In this document: positions 14,403 through 22,999 of the stretch, piece by piece
How the letters are laid out: each line of letters opens with the position of its first letter
How positions within the stretch are numbered: the first letter of the stretch is position 1
NCBI GenBank assembly: GCA_017428625.1
Contig: JAFRQM010000054.1
Coordinates: forward strand, 1-32,213
Reading direction: 5' to 3'
Origin: Clostridia bacterium
Lineage (GTDB): Bacteria; Bacillota; Clostridia; Oscillospirales; Acutalibacteraceae
Length of the DNA stretch: 32,213 bases
The notes under the pieces: model-generated
Told to the model about the DNA's origin: nothing
Database searches by the model: none
What the model saw: the letters and a program-made list of their open reading frames with translations, nothing else
Position numbers and translations under genes: made by a program

Positions 14403-16195
14403 ACCGTCACCCCGCTTTCGGTTTCGCTCTCAACGGCCGGTTCCGCCTCAAGCTGTTCATCAACTCCGTCTGTTGTGCCGTCAAGGTTGCCGCCGGTGGC
14501 TTCCTCCCTCGCTTTGAGCACCTCCATAACCATCGCCTGTTTTTTGTCGTCATAATCCCAGAACAGGTAGGGGATTGTCATAAGCACATAGCCGATAATG
14601 TCGATTATTATGGGAATTACTATGATTTTTATTCTTGATGAGTCAACAAACAGAACATCCCAGTTGCTGTTAAAGCCGTATTTGAGAAGCATAATCGGAA
14701 TAATAAGGCTCACAAACGATGTGATGGGGCCCGTAAACCAGCCGAAAACACCGGAGAAATTCTCAAGCCTCTCACCGGAGAGATACATCTGGTAGTCGTT
14801 TATCCTTATATCCATATCGTGCCCGGCGGTGACGGGTATTGTTTTGGTCATCTCCATAAAAATAAGAACAAGCACGCAGATTGTTCCGCAAAGGTTGACC
14901 CTGTCGCCGAGGAAAAGCAGGGCAACAACTATCAGAGCGTTGCCTATCGCCCTTGAAAGCTGATAGAAAACCATAAGCTGTTTGTAGGAGAACCTGCGCA
15001 GAAAATACGGAGAGAAGAAATCGGGAGGAGTGCCCGCGAATGAAACAAGAGCGACAAGAAGGGAGTAGATAAGGCCGCTCAGGCGGAAGGTGTAAAGGTA
15101 GAGTATTGTGGCAAACGGCAGCATACCGTTGCCCAGCGAGTCAATAAGACCCACTATGGTGTTTACCCACTTGTATTTGTTGCGCATAACGCCGAACATA
15201 CCGTCCCAGAAGCTTATGGAAACCTTCTTTTCAAGCGGAGGCTGCGGAATGCGTTCTTTTATTCTGCCCGCGAAAATCATAGTTACCGCGACGCAGAAAA
15301 TGAAAAATCCGGGGATTATGTATTTGAAAAGGTTGATGTCAGCCCATTCATAACGGAGCATACCGATGAACACGGGCATAAGAATAGCCACTATGGAGTT
15401 GAGAAAGTGCGAAAGCTTTATGGGAATGGTGCGCACCCAGATGCGCTCCCTTGTGTTGGGGCTTATGTTCTGCGCGCACATTTCGGTTGAGTTGTCAAAC
15501 GGGAAGAGGTTGTAAATCGCGAACATAAGGTTTGCAACCCAGACTCTTGTAATCACATCGGGAATGTTGTAAAACGGCAGCCAGCCGATGAGCGTTACCA
15601 TAACGCATTTGGGAACGGCGTTGCAGTAAAGGCTGTATTTGTATCTGCCGAATTTCGGAATAAGCTTTTTGCGCCAGAAGATGTTTCTCGCGCCGGACCA
15701 TCCGTTCCAGAGAAGGTGAGTGCCCAAAATCTTGAAAGCCGAGGCGCAGCTTATGCCTTCGAGTGAGTTCATATAGGTAACAAACCTGCCGCTCTGATTG
15801 AAAAGAGCCGACGGGTCAAACACAATCATCAGCACGCCGATTACAACAAGCAGCATATAAACGCCGTAGAATTTGCGCTCATTCTTTTTCGGCATAAATC
15901 CGAGGTTGTCGGCAATATACCAGGTCATCATAGTCCAAATGTAGTTGAGCGGCATATTGATTATGTTTATAACCGAGAATGTGAGGTAGGGCAGCTTGTA
16001 GTGGTACATCATAAGGTAGCACGAAGCCGCGAACACAATGTATTCGAGAGTTTTGTTGCCCGAATAGTTGAAGCCTACCGCGAGAAAAATATCCTTATAT
16101 TCTCTGTAAGGAACATATTTCCCCTCCGGCGGGGTTTTCCAGTGGTCTTTTACCTCATGGAAAAAACCGTTTACTTTTTTGACGATTTCCGCCAT
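14399..16195 (-). CDS. Large GPH/MFS-type transporter
   Basis: 598 residues with about 12 hydrophobic segments and an acidic, threonine-rich C-terminal tail of about 50 residues. The general layout recalls the glycoside-pentoside-hexuronide (MFS_2) symporters: a paired-domain membrane protein with YNLFPFDNSTEMCAQNISPNTRERIWVRTIPIKLSHF in the middle, where this family has its conserved SPxxRE-like loop. It is longer than the usual 450-500 residues. The start has GGAGG 9-10 bases upstream on the minus strand. Substrate unknown. Co-transcribed with the LRR protein; a second GPH-type gene diverges from the same intergenic region. Confidence 0.72.
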   Translation of the reverse strand: MAEIVKKVNGFFHEVKDHWKTPPEGKYVPYREYKDIFLAVGFNYSGNKTLEYIVFAASCYLMMYHYKLPYLTFSVINIINMPLNYIWTMMTWYIADNLGFMPKKNERKFYGVYMLLVVIGVLMIVFDPSALFNQSGRFVTYMNSLEGISCASAFKILGTHLLWNGWSGARNIFWRKKLIPKFGRYKYSLYCNAVPKCVMVTLIGWLPFYNIPDVITRVWVANLMFAIYNLFPFDNSTEMCAQNISPNTRERIWVRTIPIKLSHFLNSIVAILMPVFIGMLRYEWADINLFKYIIPGFFIFCVAVTMIFAGRIKERIPQPPLEKKVSISFWDGMFGVMRNKYKWVNTIVGLIDSLGNGMLPFATILYLYTFRLSGLIYSLLVALVSFAGTPPDFFSPYFLRRFSYKQLMVFYQLSRAIGNALIVVALLFLGDRVNLCGTICVLVLIFMEMTKTIPVTAGHDMDIRINDYQMYLSGERLENFSGVFGWFTGPITSFVSLIIPIMLLKYGFNSNWDVLFVDSSRIKIIVIPIIIDIIGYVLMTIPYLFWDYDDKKQAMVMEVLKAREEATGGNLDGTTDGVDEQLEAEPAVESETESGVTV

Positions 16196-16229
16196 ACTTT
16201 TCCTCCCTGCGTTAAAAATAACATAACTA

Positions 16230-16258
16230 TATTAACATATAACACCGCATAAATTCAA
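16230..16258 (-). promoter_or_regulatory. Possible promoter for the transporter/LRR operon
   Basis: Minus strand TTGAAT (16253-16258), 17 bp and TTAATA (16230-16235) in an AT-rich divergent region. The -10 is weak. Confidence 0.35.
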
Positions 16259-16284
16259 TATGTTTTAATTAAGTGATAAAACAA

Positions 16285-16313
16285 TTGTTTTTTTGCTTTT
16301 TTTAAGTTATAAT
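16285..16313 (+). promoter_or_regulatory. Sigma-A-type promoter for the GPH symporter operon
   Basis: TTGTTT (16285-16290), 17-bp spacer and a perfect TATAAT (16308-16313), 40 bp before the ATG at 16354. Confidence 0.65.
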
Positions 16314-16353
16314 TATTTTATTAATTATCGTTTATACCGAAAGGAGCAGTTGT

Positions 16354-17841
16354 ATGAGCGAAAAGAAGAGAAGATACATGAAGAAGTCCGAAATTTTCAC
16401 CTTCGGCATAGGTCTGTTCGGCGTTGCCCTTCTCACAGGGTGGATGCCCGACTACACTCAGACATTTTTTGCCGATTTTGCCTTCAAAGGCAAGGGCTTT
16501 GACAGTTCTGTCATTTCATCGCAGATTTCAGCCGTGTTTCTCGCGGCGGGCATAATCGGCGCAGTTATTGAACTTGTTACGGGTTTTCTGATTGACAACA
16601 CACGCACAAAACTCGGCAAGGCAAAACCGTGGATAGGTTTCGGCGCGGTGCCTATGGCAATTATTGCGATGCTCGTTTTTGTGGCGCCCGACACAAAGAA
16701 CCAGACCCTTGCGATTATATGGATGTATGTTATTTATTCGCTTTATACGGCTGTCGGCTGCGCGGTTGAAAGGCCTGCCGAATGCTTCGGCGCTCTGTGC
16801 TCGCCCGACCCGTCTGAAAGGTCATCGGCGATTTCGATAGCCTCGTTTATGAAGAGCGTAGGCCAGTCAGGCGGTATGGTTGTTGTGCTTGTTGTGGGTA
16901 TTGTTATGAAGGCTGTTATGGGCCAGCAGCAATACAAAAACGCGGAGGCGCAGGGCCTTGACCTGATTATTTCAACCGCTGTGTGCGCACTCGGTTTTAT
17001 TCTGTTTGTTATGATTTTCTTTATGAACAACAAAGAGAGAGTGCCCTACACGAGAGAAAAGGTTTCGCTCAAAGACGCCGTCAAGGTTGTTTTTACAAAC
17101 AAAAACCTGCTTATGGTATCGCTCACCAAACTCACTGGCTTCGGCAGAGGCGTTTACGGCACGGTTTCGCTTTATATCGCGATTTATCTTTTAGGTTCAA
17201 AGGATTTAAAACTCGCCCTGCTTCTGCCTATGGGCATAGGCACGGCGGTCGGCACACTGCTTGTAAACTTCGTTCTCAAAAAGTTCAGCACAAAGCAGAC
17301 ATATATTCTTTTCTGCGTTTACGGCGCTACATCGCTCGCAATTCTTTATTTTGTGGCAACGGGCATAGGATTCCGCAGCGCGCTGATTATACCCTTCCTT
17401 ATTCTCAATTTCTTCTGCGGACTTCAGCACGGCAACACAAACGTTACCCCCAATATTATGATTGCGGACTGCGTTGACGAAATTGAGTGGAAAACGGGCA
17501 AAAGGCAGGAGGGCCTTGCCTACGCGGGCTTCGGTCTTTTCGCGAAAGTCGCATCCGCCTTCACAAAGGCTCTCGGCCCCTGGCTGCTTTACACATGGTC
17601 CGGCTACCTTGTTTCAACAGACGCCAATGTCGCCTACGCCGCGCAGAGTGACTCAACCCTCAACAAGTTCCTTATGATTTACACAATAATCCCCGCGGCG
17701 TTTGTAATTTTGCAAGGCGTGCCCATTCTTTTCTATGATATGGTCGGCGACAAAAAAGAAAGAATAGTAAAAGAACTTATGATAAGACGAGCCGCCGCGG
17801 CAGACAGAGATTTTGACGAGCCGGCGAATGACGCGGACTGA
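16354..17841 (+). CDS. GPH-family (MFS_2) sugar:cation symporter
   Basis: 495 residues, typical of the glycoside-pentoside-hexuronide:cation symporters, with about 12 membrane helices. Recognisable family features are the helix 2-3 loop GFLIDNTRTKLGKAKPWIGFG (the conserved D-x2-RxxxGKxxPW type motif), the SPDPSERSSAISI loop, a central cytoplasmic loop NNKERVPYTREKVSLKDA, and the late IADCVDEIEWKTGKRQEGLAYA motif. Import of a sugar or oligosaccharide with a cation is expected; the sugar is not predictable. An AAGGAG site precedes the start. The stop codon overlaps the ribosome binding site of the next gene. Confidence 0.88.
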   Translation: MSEKKRRYMKKSEIFTFGIGLFGVALLTGWMPDYTQTFFADFAFKGKGFDSSVISSQISAVFLAAGIIGAVIELVTGFLIDNTRTKLGKAKPWIGFGAVPMAIIAMLVFVAPDTKNQTLAIIWMYVIYSLYTAVGCAVERPAECFGALCSPDPSERSSAISIASFMKSVGQSGGMVVVLVVGIVMKAVMGQQQYKNAEAQGLDLIISTAVCALGFILFVMIFFMNNKERVPYTREKVSLKDAVKVVFTNKNLLMVSLTKLTGFGRGVYGTVSLYIAIYLLGSKDLKLALLLPMGIGTAVGTLLVNFVLKKFSTKQTYILFCVYGATSLAILYFVATGIGFRSALIIPFLILNFFCGLQHGNTNVTPNIMIADCVDEIEWKTGKRQEGLAYAGFGLFAKVASAFTKALGPWLLYTWSGYLVSTDANVAYAAQSDSTLNKFLMIYTIIPAAFVILQGVPILFYDMVGDKKERIVKELMIRRAAAADRDFDEPANDAD

Positions 17842-17854
17842 GGAGGCATTAAAA

Positions 17855-18706
17855 ATGGCTGAAAAAAACAAAAAAGGCTTAAACCTTAAACTTTACGGCG
17901 TTTTCGCCATTATTGTTGTGGCGGTTATTCTCGGCGCGCTCACCGTTTTCACATTCACGGCAAGATACACTGCCTTTGACCCCGAAAAAACGGCGGTGGC
18001 TTATGTTGACACAATCGTTCAGACGGGCGACGGCTACAACGCCTGCAAAAACACTCTTTTAAGCAAAGATATGAAATTCGGCGATTTCATCCGTCAAAAC
18101 TACATAAACCCCGTTATTTATGAGAATTATAAGCCGGGCGACAGCACCAAGGGGCTCAAAGGGCTTAATGACGAAAGCCTCAAAGGCGAAAAAACCCTCA
18201 ACGATAACGGAGAGCTTGAAGGTAAAGTGATTGACGCGATGTATCCGTTTTTTGTCAATCTCATTGAATCAAACGGCGGCTTTGACGCTTATGACGCGAT
18301 TTTCACGCAGTATATTTCAGAACTCCAAAAGGTGCGAAAAGATGTTTTCGGCGACAAATTCTTCAACGACGAAGCGTTCTTCACCGCGTTTGAGTCGAAT
18401 CTTGCTGCATACGGCGAGAGCCTGACGGGCACAAAGGATGAATACGACGCGAACACAGGCGTGCAGACAAAGATAGCCTCCGTAGGCGCTTACCAGGAAA
18501 AATACGGCGAGGATTATAAAATCGAAGTTGTATCGGCGGGCATAGCGAAAGCGGAAGGCGGCACCTGCGTTGTAAATGTAAATGTGCTGGTAAACGGTCA
18601 GGCAGAGATTGAAAATCTGCCCGTAACACTTCAGAAAATCGGCAGAAGCTGGTATGTTGACAACACCTCCTGCGACACGGCGGAACTTTATACATTTTAT
18701 AAATAA
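17855..18706 (+). CDS. Single-pass membrane-anchored extracellular protein of unknown function
   Basis: 283 residues from the ATG at 17855, chosen because AGGAGG (17841-17846) lies 8 bp upstream and overlaps the symporter stop; the longer frame from 17813 would place the site inside the coding region. A short Lys-rich N-terminus is followed by one helix (about residues 12-36, LYGVFAIIVVAVILGALTVFTF) and an acidic outer domain of about 245 residues. The final 60 residues have alternating strands (KIEVVSAGIAKAEGGTCVVNVNVLVNG) and two of the cysteines, like a small NTF2- or DUF4878-like end domain, but I cannot assign a family. Coupling to the symporter suggests a related envelope role. Confidence 0.75.
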   Translation: MAEKNKKGLNLKLYGVFAIIVVAVILGALTVFTFTARYTAFDPEKTAVAYVDTIVQTGDGYNACKNTLLSKDMKFGDFIRQNYINPVIYENYKPGDSTKGLKGLNDESLKGEKTLNDNGELEGKVIDAMYPFFVNLIESNGGFDAYDAIFTQYISELQKVRKDVFGDKFFNDEAFFTAFESNLAAYGESLTGTKDEYDANTGVQTKIASVGAYQEKYGEDYKIEVVSAGIAKAEGGTCVVNVNVLVNGQAEIENLPVTLQKIGRSWYVDNTSCDTAELYTFYK

Positions 18707-18720
18707 TCACACAAAAGTAA

Positions 18721-18760
18721 GGGCGGATGACTGTGTGCCATCCGCCCTGTTGTGTTTATA
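18721..18760 (+). terminator. Hairpin terminator after the symporter operon
   Basis: Perfect 9-bp stem GGGCGGATG / CATCCGCCC (18721-18729 and 18739-18747), followed by TGTTGTGTTT. The T tract is interrupted, so it is a fair rather than strong terminator. The convergent gene ends at 18776. Confidence 0.65.
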
Positions 18761-18775
18761 TTCACTTTTTGCTTG

Positions 18776-19681
18776 TTATTTCTTTCTCATCTGCGCGAGG
18801 TCGCGGTAGTTGATGAGTTTAATGCCGTGCGCTTCAATGTGCTGCCTTGTGGCGGGGTCGCCGAGGAGTTTATACTCCCAGGTTCTGAATTTCCAGCGCC
18901 CGGTTGTGCCTTTTAACTCATCACACTCAACAGAGGGGTGCATATAGGTTTCGGTAACGCCCTCCGGGAAGGATGTGTAAAGGTTATAGATGTATTCTTT
19001 GAAATTCTCATAACTTTCGCACTGGGGGCCGCCGTCCCACTCGTTCGGTATAAGGTAGTCGGGCAGAGCAACCCCGAGCATATCCGCGTAACCCATAAGC
19101 TGACCGAACGCGGCTCCGACGGTGTTCATATCCACATTTATTTCAAGCATGGTGTTGCCGAACATTTCGGGCGTAAGTTTTGACGGGCAGCGGAAGGGCA
19201 GACCGTATTCGCCCGCGATTTCAATCGTTTTCTGCAAAAGCTCAAACCTGCCCGTTTCAATGCCGTAAAGCGAGCCCATATGGTTGTCGAGGTGCGACGG
19301 GTTAAGTCCGAGAGTTTTGCATTTTTCTATCTGAGCGCGGATTTCGCCCGCAACCTCGTCAAGGTCGGCGTGCTTTTCAACATCAACACTCTCGTGCCAC
19401 ATATAGCCTTCCTCGTCACGCAAAGACGCCGTTTTCTCCGTGCTCACGGGAGCCCAGCGGTAATCGCCCCACTCGCTTGTAAGTGTTAAATGAACGCCTA
19501 TCGCGAACTGAGGGTTCTCCTTTGCGAATCTTATCGCCTTGGGCGCCCAGCCGCAGGGAGCCATAATCGTTGAGGATGTAAGAGCGCTTTTCTCATTTTT
19601 GAAAAGATCGGTTATCGCGGCAACGGAGGCGTTGCACATACCAAAATCATCGGCGTTGATTATTAAATATCTGTCGGACAT
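18776..19681 (-). CDS. YdjC/ChbG-family carbohydrate deacetylase
   Basis: 301 residues. The family motifs appear in order: N9-A-D11-D12-FG, GVHLTLT with H64, SHLDNHMG with H130 and H134, and ETYMHP near residue 248. These supply the Asp-His-His metal site and the catalytic residues of YdjC-like deacetylases. Known members remove N-acetyl groups from chitooligosaccharides or related glycans. The start follows AAGGAG on the minus strand. It is 52 bp downstream of the acyl-CoA synthetase gene, so probably the last member of the 22729-18776 operon. No signal peptide: cytoplasmic. Confidence 0.88.
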   Translation of the reverse strand: MSDRYLIINADDFGMCNASVAAITDLFKNEKSALTSSTIMAPCGWAPKAIRFAKENPQFAIGVHLTLTSEWGDYRWAPVSTEKTASLRDEEGYMWHESVDVEKHADLDEVAGEIRAQIEKCKTLGLNPSHLDNHMGSLYGIETGRFELLQKTIEIAGEYGLPFRCPSKLTPEMFGNTMLEINVDMNTVGAAFGQLMGYADMLGVALPDYLIPNEWDGGPQCESYENFKEYIYNLYTSFPEGVTETYMHPSVECDELKGTTGRWKFRTWEYKLLGDPATRQHIEAHGIKLINYRDLAQMRKK

Positions 19682-19733
19682 AACTGCTCCTTTCGGTGAT
19701 TGGATGTCAGGGCTTTGGCGCGCTGAATTATTA

Positions 19734-21491
19734 TCAGCTGACTTTTGCGTTGTTGACTTTTATTTTATCTTTGATTTTACCGGTGGTTTTGTTCGTTGTG
19801 CGTTTGATTTTCTGCGCGGTGGTGCGTTCAAAATCGTTTTTGCGGATTGTGAAGGATTTGATGCGTTTGAACGCGGGCACTTTCTCATTTATGCGCTCGA
19901 CCGCGCCTTTGATGAGATTGTGCAGTTCTTTCTCGGTGGGCTCTCTGCCCATCTGAAGGCTTATCTCCTCAACATCGGGCAAAATCTGGGCGTGAATCTG
20001 AACTTCGCCTTTTTTGTTCTCAACGCCTTCAACAAGGCTGGAACTTATGCAATCCTCGCCGTCAAGGTGGTATTCAAGTTCTTCGGGGTAGATGTTTTTG
20101 CCGTTGGATGTGACAATAACATTTTTGCTGCGCCCGCAAACATGGTAGTGACCCTTTTCATCAATCTGAACAAGGTCGCCCGTGTGAAGGAAACCGTCTT
20201 CATCCATAACCTCGGCGGTGGCTTCGGGGTTGTTGTAGTAGCCGAGCATTACCATTCCGCCCTTAACGCAAAGTTCGCCTATGCCGTTTTCATCCCGGTC
20301 AACAAGTTTTGTCTCAACGCCGGGCAGCGGCTCACCGATGGAGTCGGTGGTGCGGAGCCTGTCGTGGTTGATAACCGCAAGCGGGGCGCATTCGGTAAGG
20401 CCGTAGCCGTAAATAATCTGAATGCCGAAGGTGTTGAAATCATCAAGCACCTGCGGGTCAACGGCTGCGCCGCCGCAGATTATCATACGCATATTGCCGC
20501 CGAATGTGTCTATAATCTCTTTAAAGATATATTTGCTTAAATTGAGGTGCAGTTTGTTGCCCGCCTTGCACAGCTTTAAGCCTATGCGGAATTTTGTCTC
20601 GCCGTGCTTCTGCTCGCGGATTTTGCGCAAGATGCGCTTGTGCACCGTCTCAAGAACGAGGGGAACGGCAACAAATACGGAGGGGTTGAACTCCTTCATA
20701 TTTTTAAGCACATATTTGAAGCCTTCGCAGAAGGTGACCTTCGCGCCGCAATAAGGGGCAAAGAAAATAATAATCGAACTTTCAAAGGTGTGGTGAATCG
20801 GAAGCAGGGAAATGCCGCAGTCTTCGGGATATATTTTGATTACGCCCATAGCCGCCTTGACTTCAAATATGAAATTGCGCTGGCAGAGCATAACGCCCTT
20901 TGAAACGCCGGTTGTGCCGGATGTAAAAAGCAGAACGCAGAGAGCGTCAACATCGTTGTCAATCTTTTCCCAAAACCTTTTGCCCTGAGACATAAGTTCT
21001 CTGCCGCGGTTGTGGAGTTCGGTGAAGTTCCTTATTCCGTAAGGGTTTTCGCCCTCATCAAGCGGGTCAAAGCAGTAAACGGGAATATTGCCCAGACGCT
21101 CAAAATCTATTTTTGAAATGTGTTTTTTGTCAACAAAAAGTATTTCGCAGCCTGCCGCCTCAAGTATGCCGTGAATGTCATCGGTCATAAGCTCCTTGTC
21201 AATGGGAACAATGACGTTGCCGGAGCAGATTGCCGACATATATGTTAAAACATATTTATATCTGTTATCGGAGACAACACCGATTTTTTTGCGGTAATAA
21301 CCCATATCGAGCAGGGCGTTGCACAAAGCGTTGAGCTGATCTCTGTATTCGGTGTATGATATGTTGTAATGCTCGTCACCTTTTTTGACTTCAAAGGCGC
21401 TTCTGTCGGCAAACAGCTCAAAGCTCTGGTCAAGCATTTCGCGGATTGTCGAGAAATCCCTGACCTCATAGAAAGGCTCCAAATAAATCAC
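19734..21491 (-). CDS. AMP-binding long-chain fatty acyl-CoA synthetase
   Basis: 585 residues, the usual length for long-chain acyl-CoA ligases. The adenylate-forming motifs are complete: P-loop LLFTSGTTGVSKGVML at about residues 187-202, YGYGLTECAPL, HTGDLVQIDEKG, GRSKNVIVTSNGKNIYPEE, and the C-terminal KNDFERTTAQKIKR bearing the catalytic lysine. It activates fatty acids to acyl-CoA via acyl-AMP. The C-terminus has an extra basic tail (TNKTTGKIKDKIKV). The GTG at 21491 is very close to its AAGGA site; a TTG three codons later has better spacing, so the exact start is unsure. It lies downstream of a lipase gene, a sensible lipid-use pairing. Confidence 0.9.
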   Translation of the reverse strand: MIYLEPFYEVRDFSTIREMLDQSFELFADRSAFEVKKGDEHYNISYTEYRDQLNALCNALLDMGYYRKKIGVVSDNRYKYVLTYMSAICSGNVIVPIDKELMTDDIHGILEAAGCEILFVDKKHISKIDFERLGNIPVYCFDPLDEGENPYGIRNFTELHNRGRELMSQGKRFWEKIDNDVDALCVLLFTSGTTGVSKGVMLCQRNFIFEVKAAMGVIKIYPEDCGISLLPIHHTFESSIIIFFAPYCGAKVTFCEGFKYVLKNMKEFNPSVFVAVPLVLETVHKRILRKIREQKHGETKFRIGLKLCKAGNKLHLNLSKYIFKEIIDTFGGNMRMIICGGAAVDPQVLDDFNTFGIQIIYGYGLTECAPLAVINHDRLRTTDSIGEPLPGVETKLVDRDENGIGELCVKGGMVMLGYYNNPEATAEVMDEDGFLHTGDLVQIDEKGHYHVCGRSKNVIVTSNGKNIYPEELEYHLDGEDCISSSLVEGVENKKGEVQIHAQILPDVEEISLQMGREPTEKELHNLIKGAVERINEKVPAFKRIKSFTIRKNDFERTTAQKIKRTTNKTTGKIKDKIKVNNAKVS

Positions 21492-21553
21492 TTCCTTTTC
21501 ACTTTTTTGGTTCGTTCCGATTTTTTTGTTCCGTTAATCTCAGAGGGTTCGGT

Positions 21554-22729
21554 TTATTTTTCTTCGCTTTCAATCTCTTTGAGAATTTCTATAAGCATAT
21601 GGTAAAAGTCTCTTGTCTGTTCCACATCGGCAAAAAGACCTATGGGCGTGCCGTGGTCGCCGCTGCGCACGGGCATAACATTCCAGACGCCGGGCTTGAT
21701 GTTTGTGCGGTCGAACTCGGTGTGCGGTTCATCTTCGGGATACATCGCGCTTTTAAGATTGACAAGACCGTCGTTAGCGATTTCAAGGTAGGTTTTTTTG
21801 TAGCCCGGCACGATGAAGTGCTCGTAAATAAGAATCGCGTCTGAGGTGAGGGTGAGGAAGGGGAAATCGCTGAGTTTGGCGCGGTAGCGGGTGGGCAGAT
21901 GCTTCATTTTGACAACATTTGAATAAGCGAATGAGAAATAATAGACATTCGGGCTGATTTCAAGAAACTCGTTGTTCAGTCTTGCGCCGTCGGGGGCAAG
22001 GTCGGTTTCAACATTGTCGCCGTAGGCGTTAAGAACCTTTTTTGCCCTGCGTATGGGATATGCGTCCTGCATACCGGGTGTGTCGCTCAGACCGTATTGC
22101 TCAAGGTGGAAGTCAACCATTCCGCCCTCTGCCCTTGACCTGCCGACAATGCCTATATAGTTGAACGCGAAAGATTTGAGCGGTTCAAGAATTTTATATT
22201 TTTTAGCGAACTGGTAAGCGCTCGCGCCGTTGTGCGGGGTGCAGATTGTGGTGAGTGATTTTACCCAGCCTTCTTTGCCGCCGGTGAAAAGACCGGAAAG
22301 TTCATTCTCGGGCGTGCAGGCGCGTTCCTCTTCGCTGCCGTAGGTAAGCAGGTGCATAAGGGTTTTGATTGTGTTGCCGCCGTGGGAGTGACCTATGAGA
22401 TGAATTTTCTTTTCATTACCCCAGCCTTCGAAAAGAGGTTCGGCGTAAGTTCTGCCGAAACGACGGTGGTGCGCCTTCTCGGAATGCGCTTTGCCGTAAT
22501 CGACTTTTGTACCCGTGAGCCTTGCGTAGATTTCGCAGGCTCTGTCCCACGCGCTTGAAACGGGACCGCTTGAGGTTGAATAAGCCTCATAGCCGTTTTC
22601 GTTCAGATATTCCATAAGGTCGCCTGTGGTCGCGCCCCAATAGGGGAGTTTGGAGTTGATTCCTTCATCCGCGCCCCAGCCAAACATACCGTGAACAAAT
22701 ACAAGTGGGTATTTTGTTCCGCTTTCCAT
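21554..22729 (-). CDS. Family I.5-like (staphylococcal/Geobacillus-type) lipase
   Basis: 391 residues from the ATG at 22729, chosen because AAAGGTGA lies 4-6 bp upstream; a start at 22759 would contain that site. The oxyanion strand YPLVFVHGMFGWG starts at residue 7, followed by the family zinc-region signature (VDYGKAHSEKAHHRRFGRTY), the nucleophile elbow IGHSHGG (Ser about 115), TICTPHNG, an NDGLVN segment with the acid region, and SGDHGTPIG with the catalytic His. This family hydrolyses triacylglycerols or esters. No signal peptide is seen, unlike most family members, so it may be intracellular. First gene of an operon with acyl-CoA synthetase and a deacetylase. Confidence 0.87.
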   Translation of the reverse strand: MESGTKYPLVFVHGMFGWGADEGINSKLPYWGATTGDLMEYLNENGYEAYSTSSGPVSSAWDRACEIYARLTGTKVDYGKAHSEKAHHRRFGRTYAEPLFEGWGNEKKIHLIGHSHGGNTIKTLMHLLTYGSEEERACTPENELSGLFTGGKEGWVKSLTTICTPHNGASAYQFAKKYKILEPLKSFAFNYIGIVGRSRAEGGMVDFHLEQYGLSDTPGMQDAYPIRRAKKVLNAYGDNVETDLAPDGARLNNEFLEISPNVYYFSFAYSNVVKMKHLPTRYRAKLSDFPFLTLTSDAILIYEHFIVPGYKKTYLEIANDGLVNLKSAMYPEDEPHTEFDRTNIKPGVWNVMPVRSGDHGTPIGLFADVEQTRDFYHMLIEILKEIESEEK

Positions 22730-22773
22730 TTCATTCACCTTTCCGCGATAAAAATACATAAAAATACATTATA

Positions 22774-22802
22774 AATATACCATATATATTCTGATTCCGC
22801 AA
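22774..22802 (-). promoter_or_regulatory. Promoter for the lipase/acyl-CoA synthetase operon
   Basis: Minus strand TTGCGG (22797-22802), 17 bp and TATATT (22774-22779), about 45 bp before the lipase ATG. Confidence 0.5.
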
Positions 22803-22810
22803 CAATTTTA

Positions 22811-22882
22811 TGTTAAATTTATATTAACATCTTATTAAGATTTGCGAAAAAATACACAATATGTTGTGTTTATGTTGTGTTT
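22811..22882. promoter_or_regulatory. Cluster of dyads and a tandem 11-mer in the divergent intergenic region
   Basis: Three inverted repeats follow one another: TGTTAA-N7-TTAACA (22811-22829), ATCTTA-N-TAAGAT (22829-22841) and ACACAA-N4-TTGTGT (22854-22869). The last overlaps two perfect tandem copies of ATGTTGTGTTT (22861-22882). They lie between divergent promoters for the lipase and metallophosphoesterase genes, so they are good candidates for repressor or activator binding sites. The gap between the two genes (22730-22999) otherwise holds only these promoters and a short leader with a GCGGC-TGT-GCCGC hairpin (22954-22966). Confidence 0.5.
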
Positions 22883-22898
22883 ATTCGGCTTTTAAGGG

Positions 22899-22927
22899 TT
22901 GAATTATCAGGCGCGAAGGAGTATTAT
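22899..22927 (+). promoter_or_regulatory. Promoter for the second metallophosphoesterase gene
   Basis: TTGAAT (22899-22904), 17-bp spacer and TATTAT (22922-22927), giving a leader of about 65 nt before the ATG at 23000. Confidence 0.55.
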
Positions 22928-22999
22928 ATTAAGAAGCAAACAAGGCAGGCGGAGCGGCTGTGCCGCAATGTAAAACTATTATATTCGGGGAGGATTCTT

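Noticed and set aside
13845..14555. A 236-codon open frame on the plus strand opposite the LRR and transporter genes
   Set aside because: Antisense to two recognisable genes with coupled translation; its product is repetitive Val/Ala/Phe sequence without family motifs.
19539..20540. A 333-codon open frame on the plus strand opposite the acyl-CoA synthetase gene
   Set aside because: It lies wholly antisense to genes with complete catalytic motifs, has no convincing ribosome binding site and gives a low-complexity Val/Phe/Ala-rich translation typical of antisense frames in this codon usage.
22877..22999. An extended N-terminus for the metallophosphoesterase starting at 22877
   Set aside because: It would translate through the promoter and leader and has no ribosome binding site; GGGGAGG precedes the ATG at 23000 and a signal peptide starts there.
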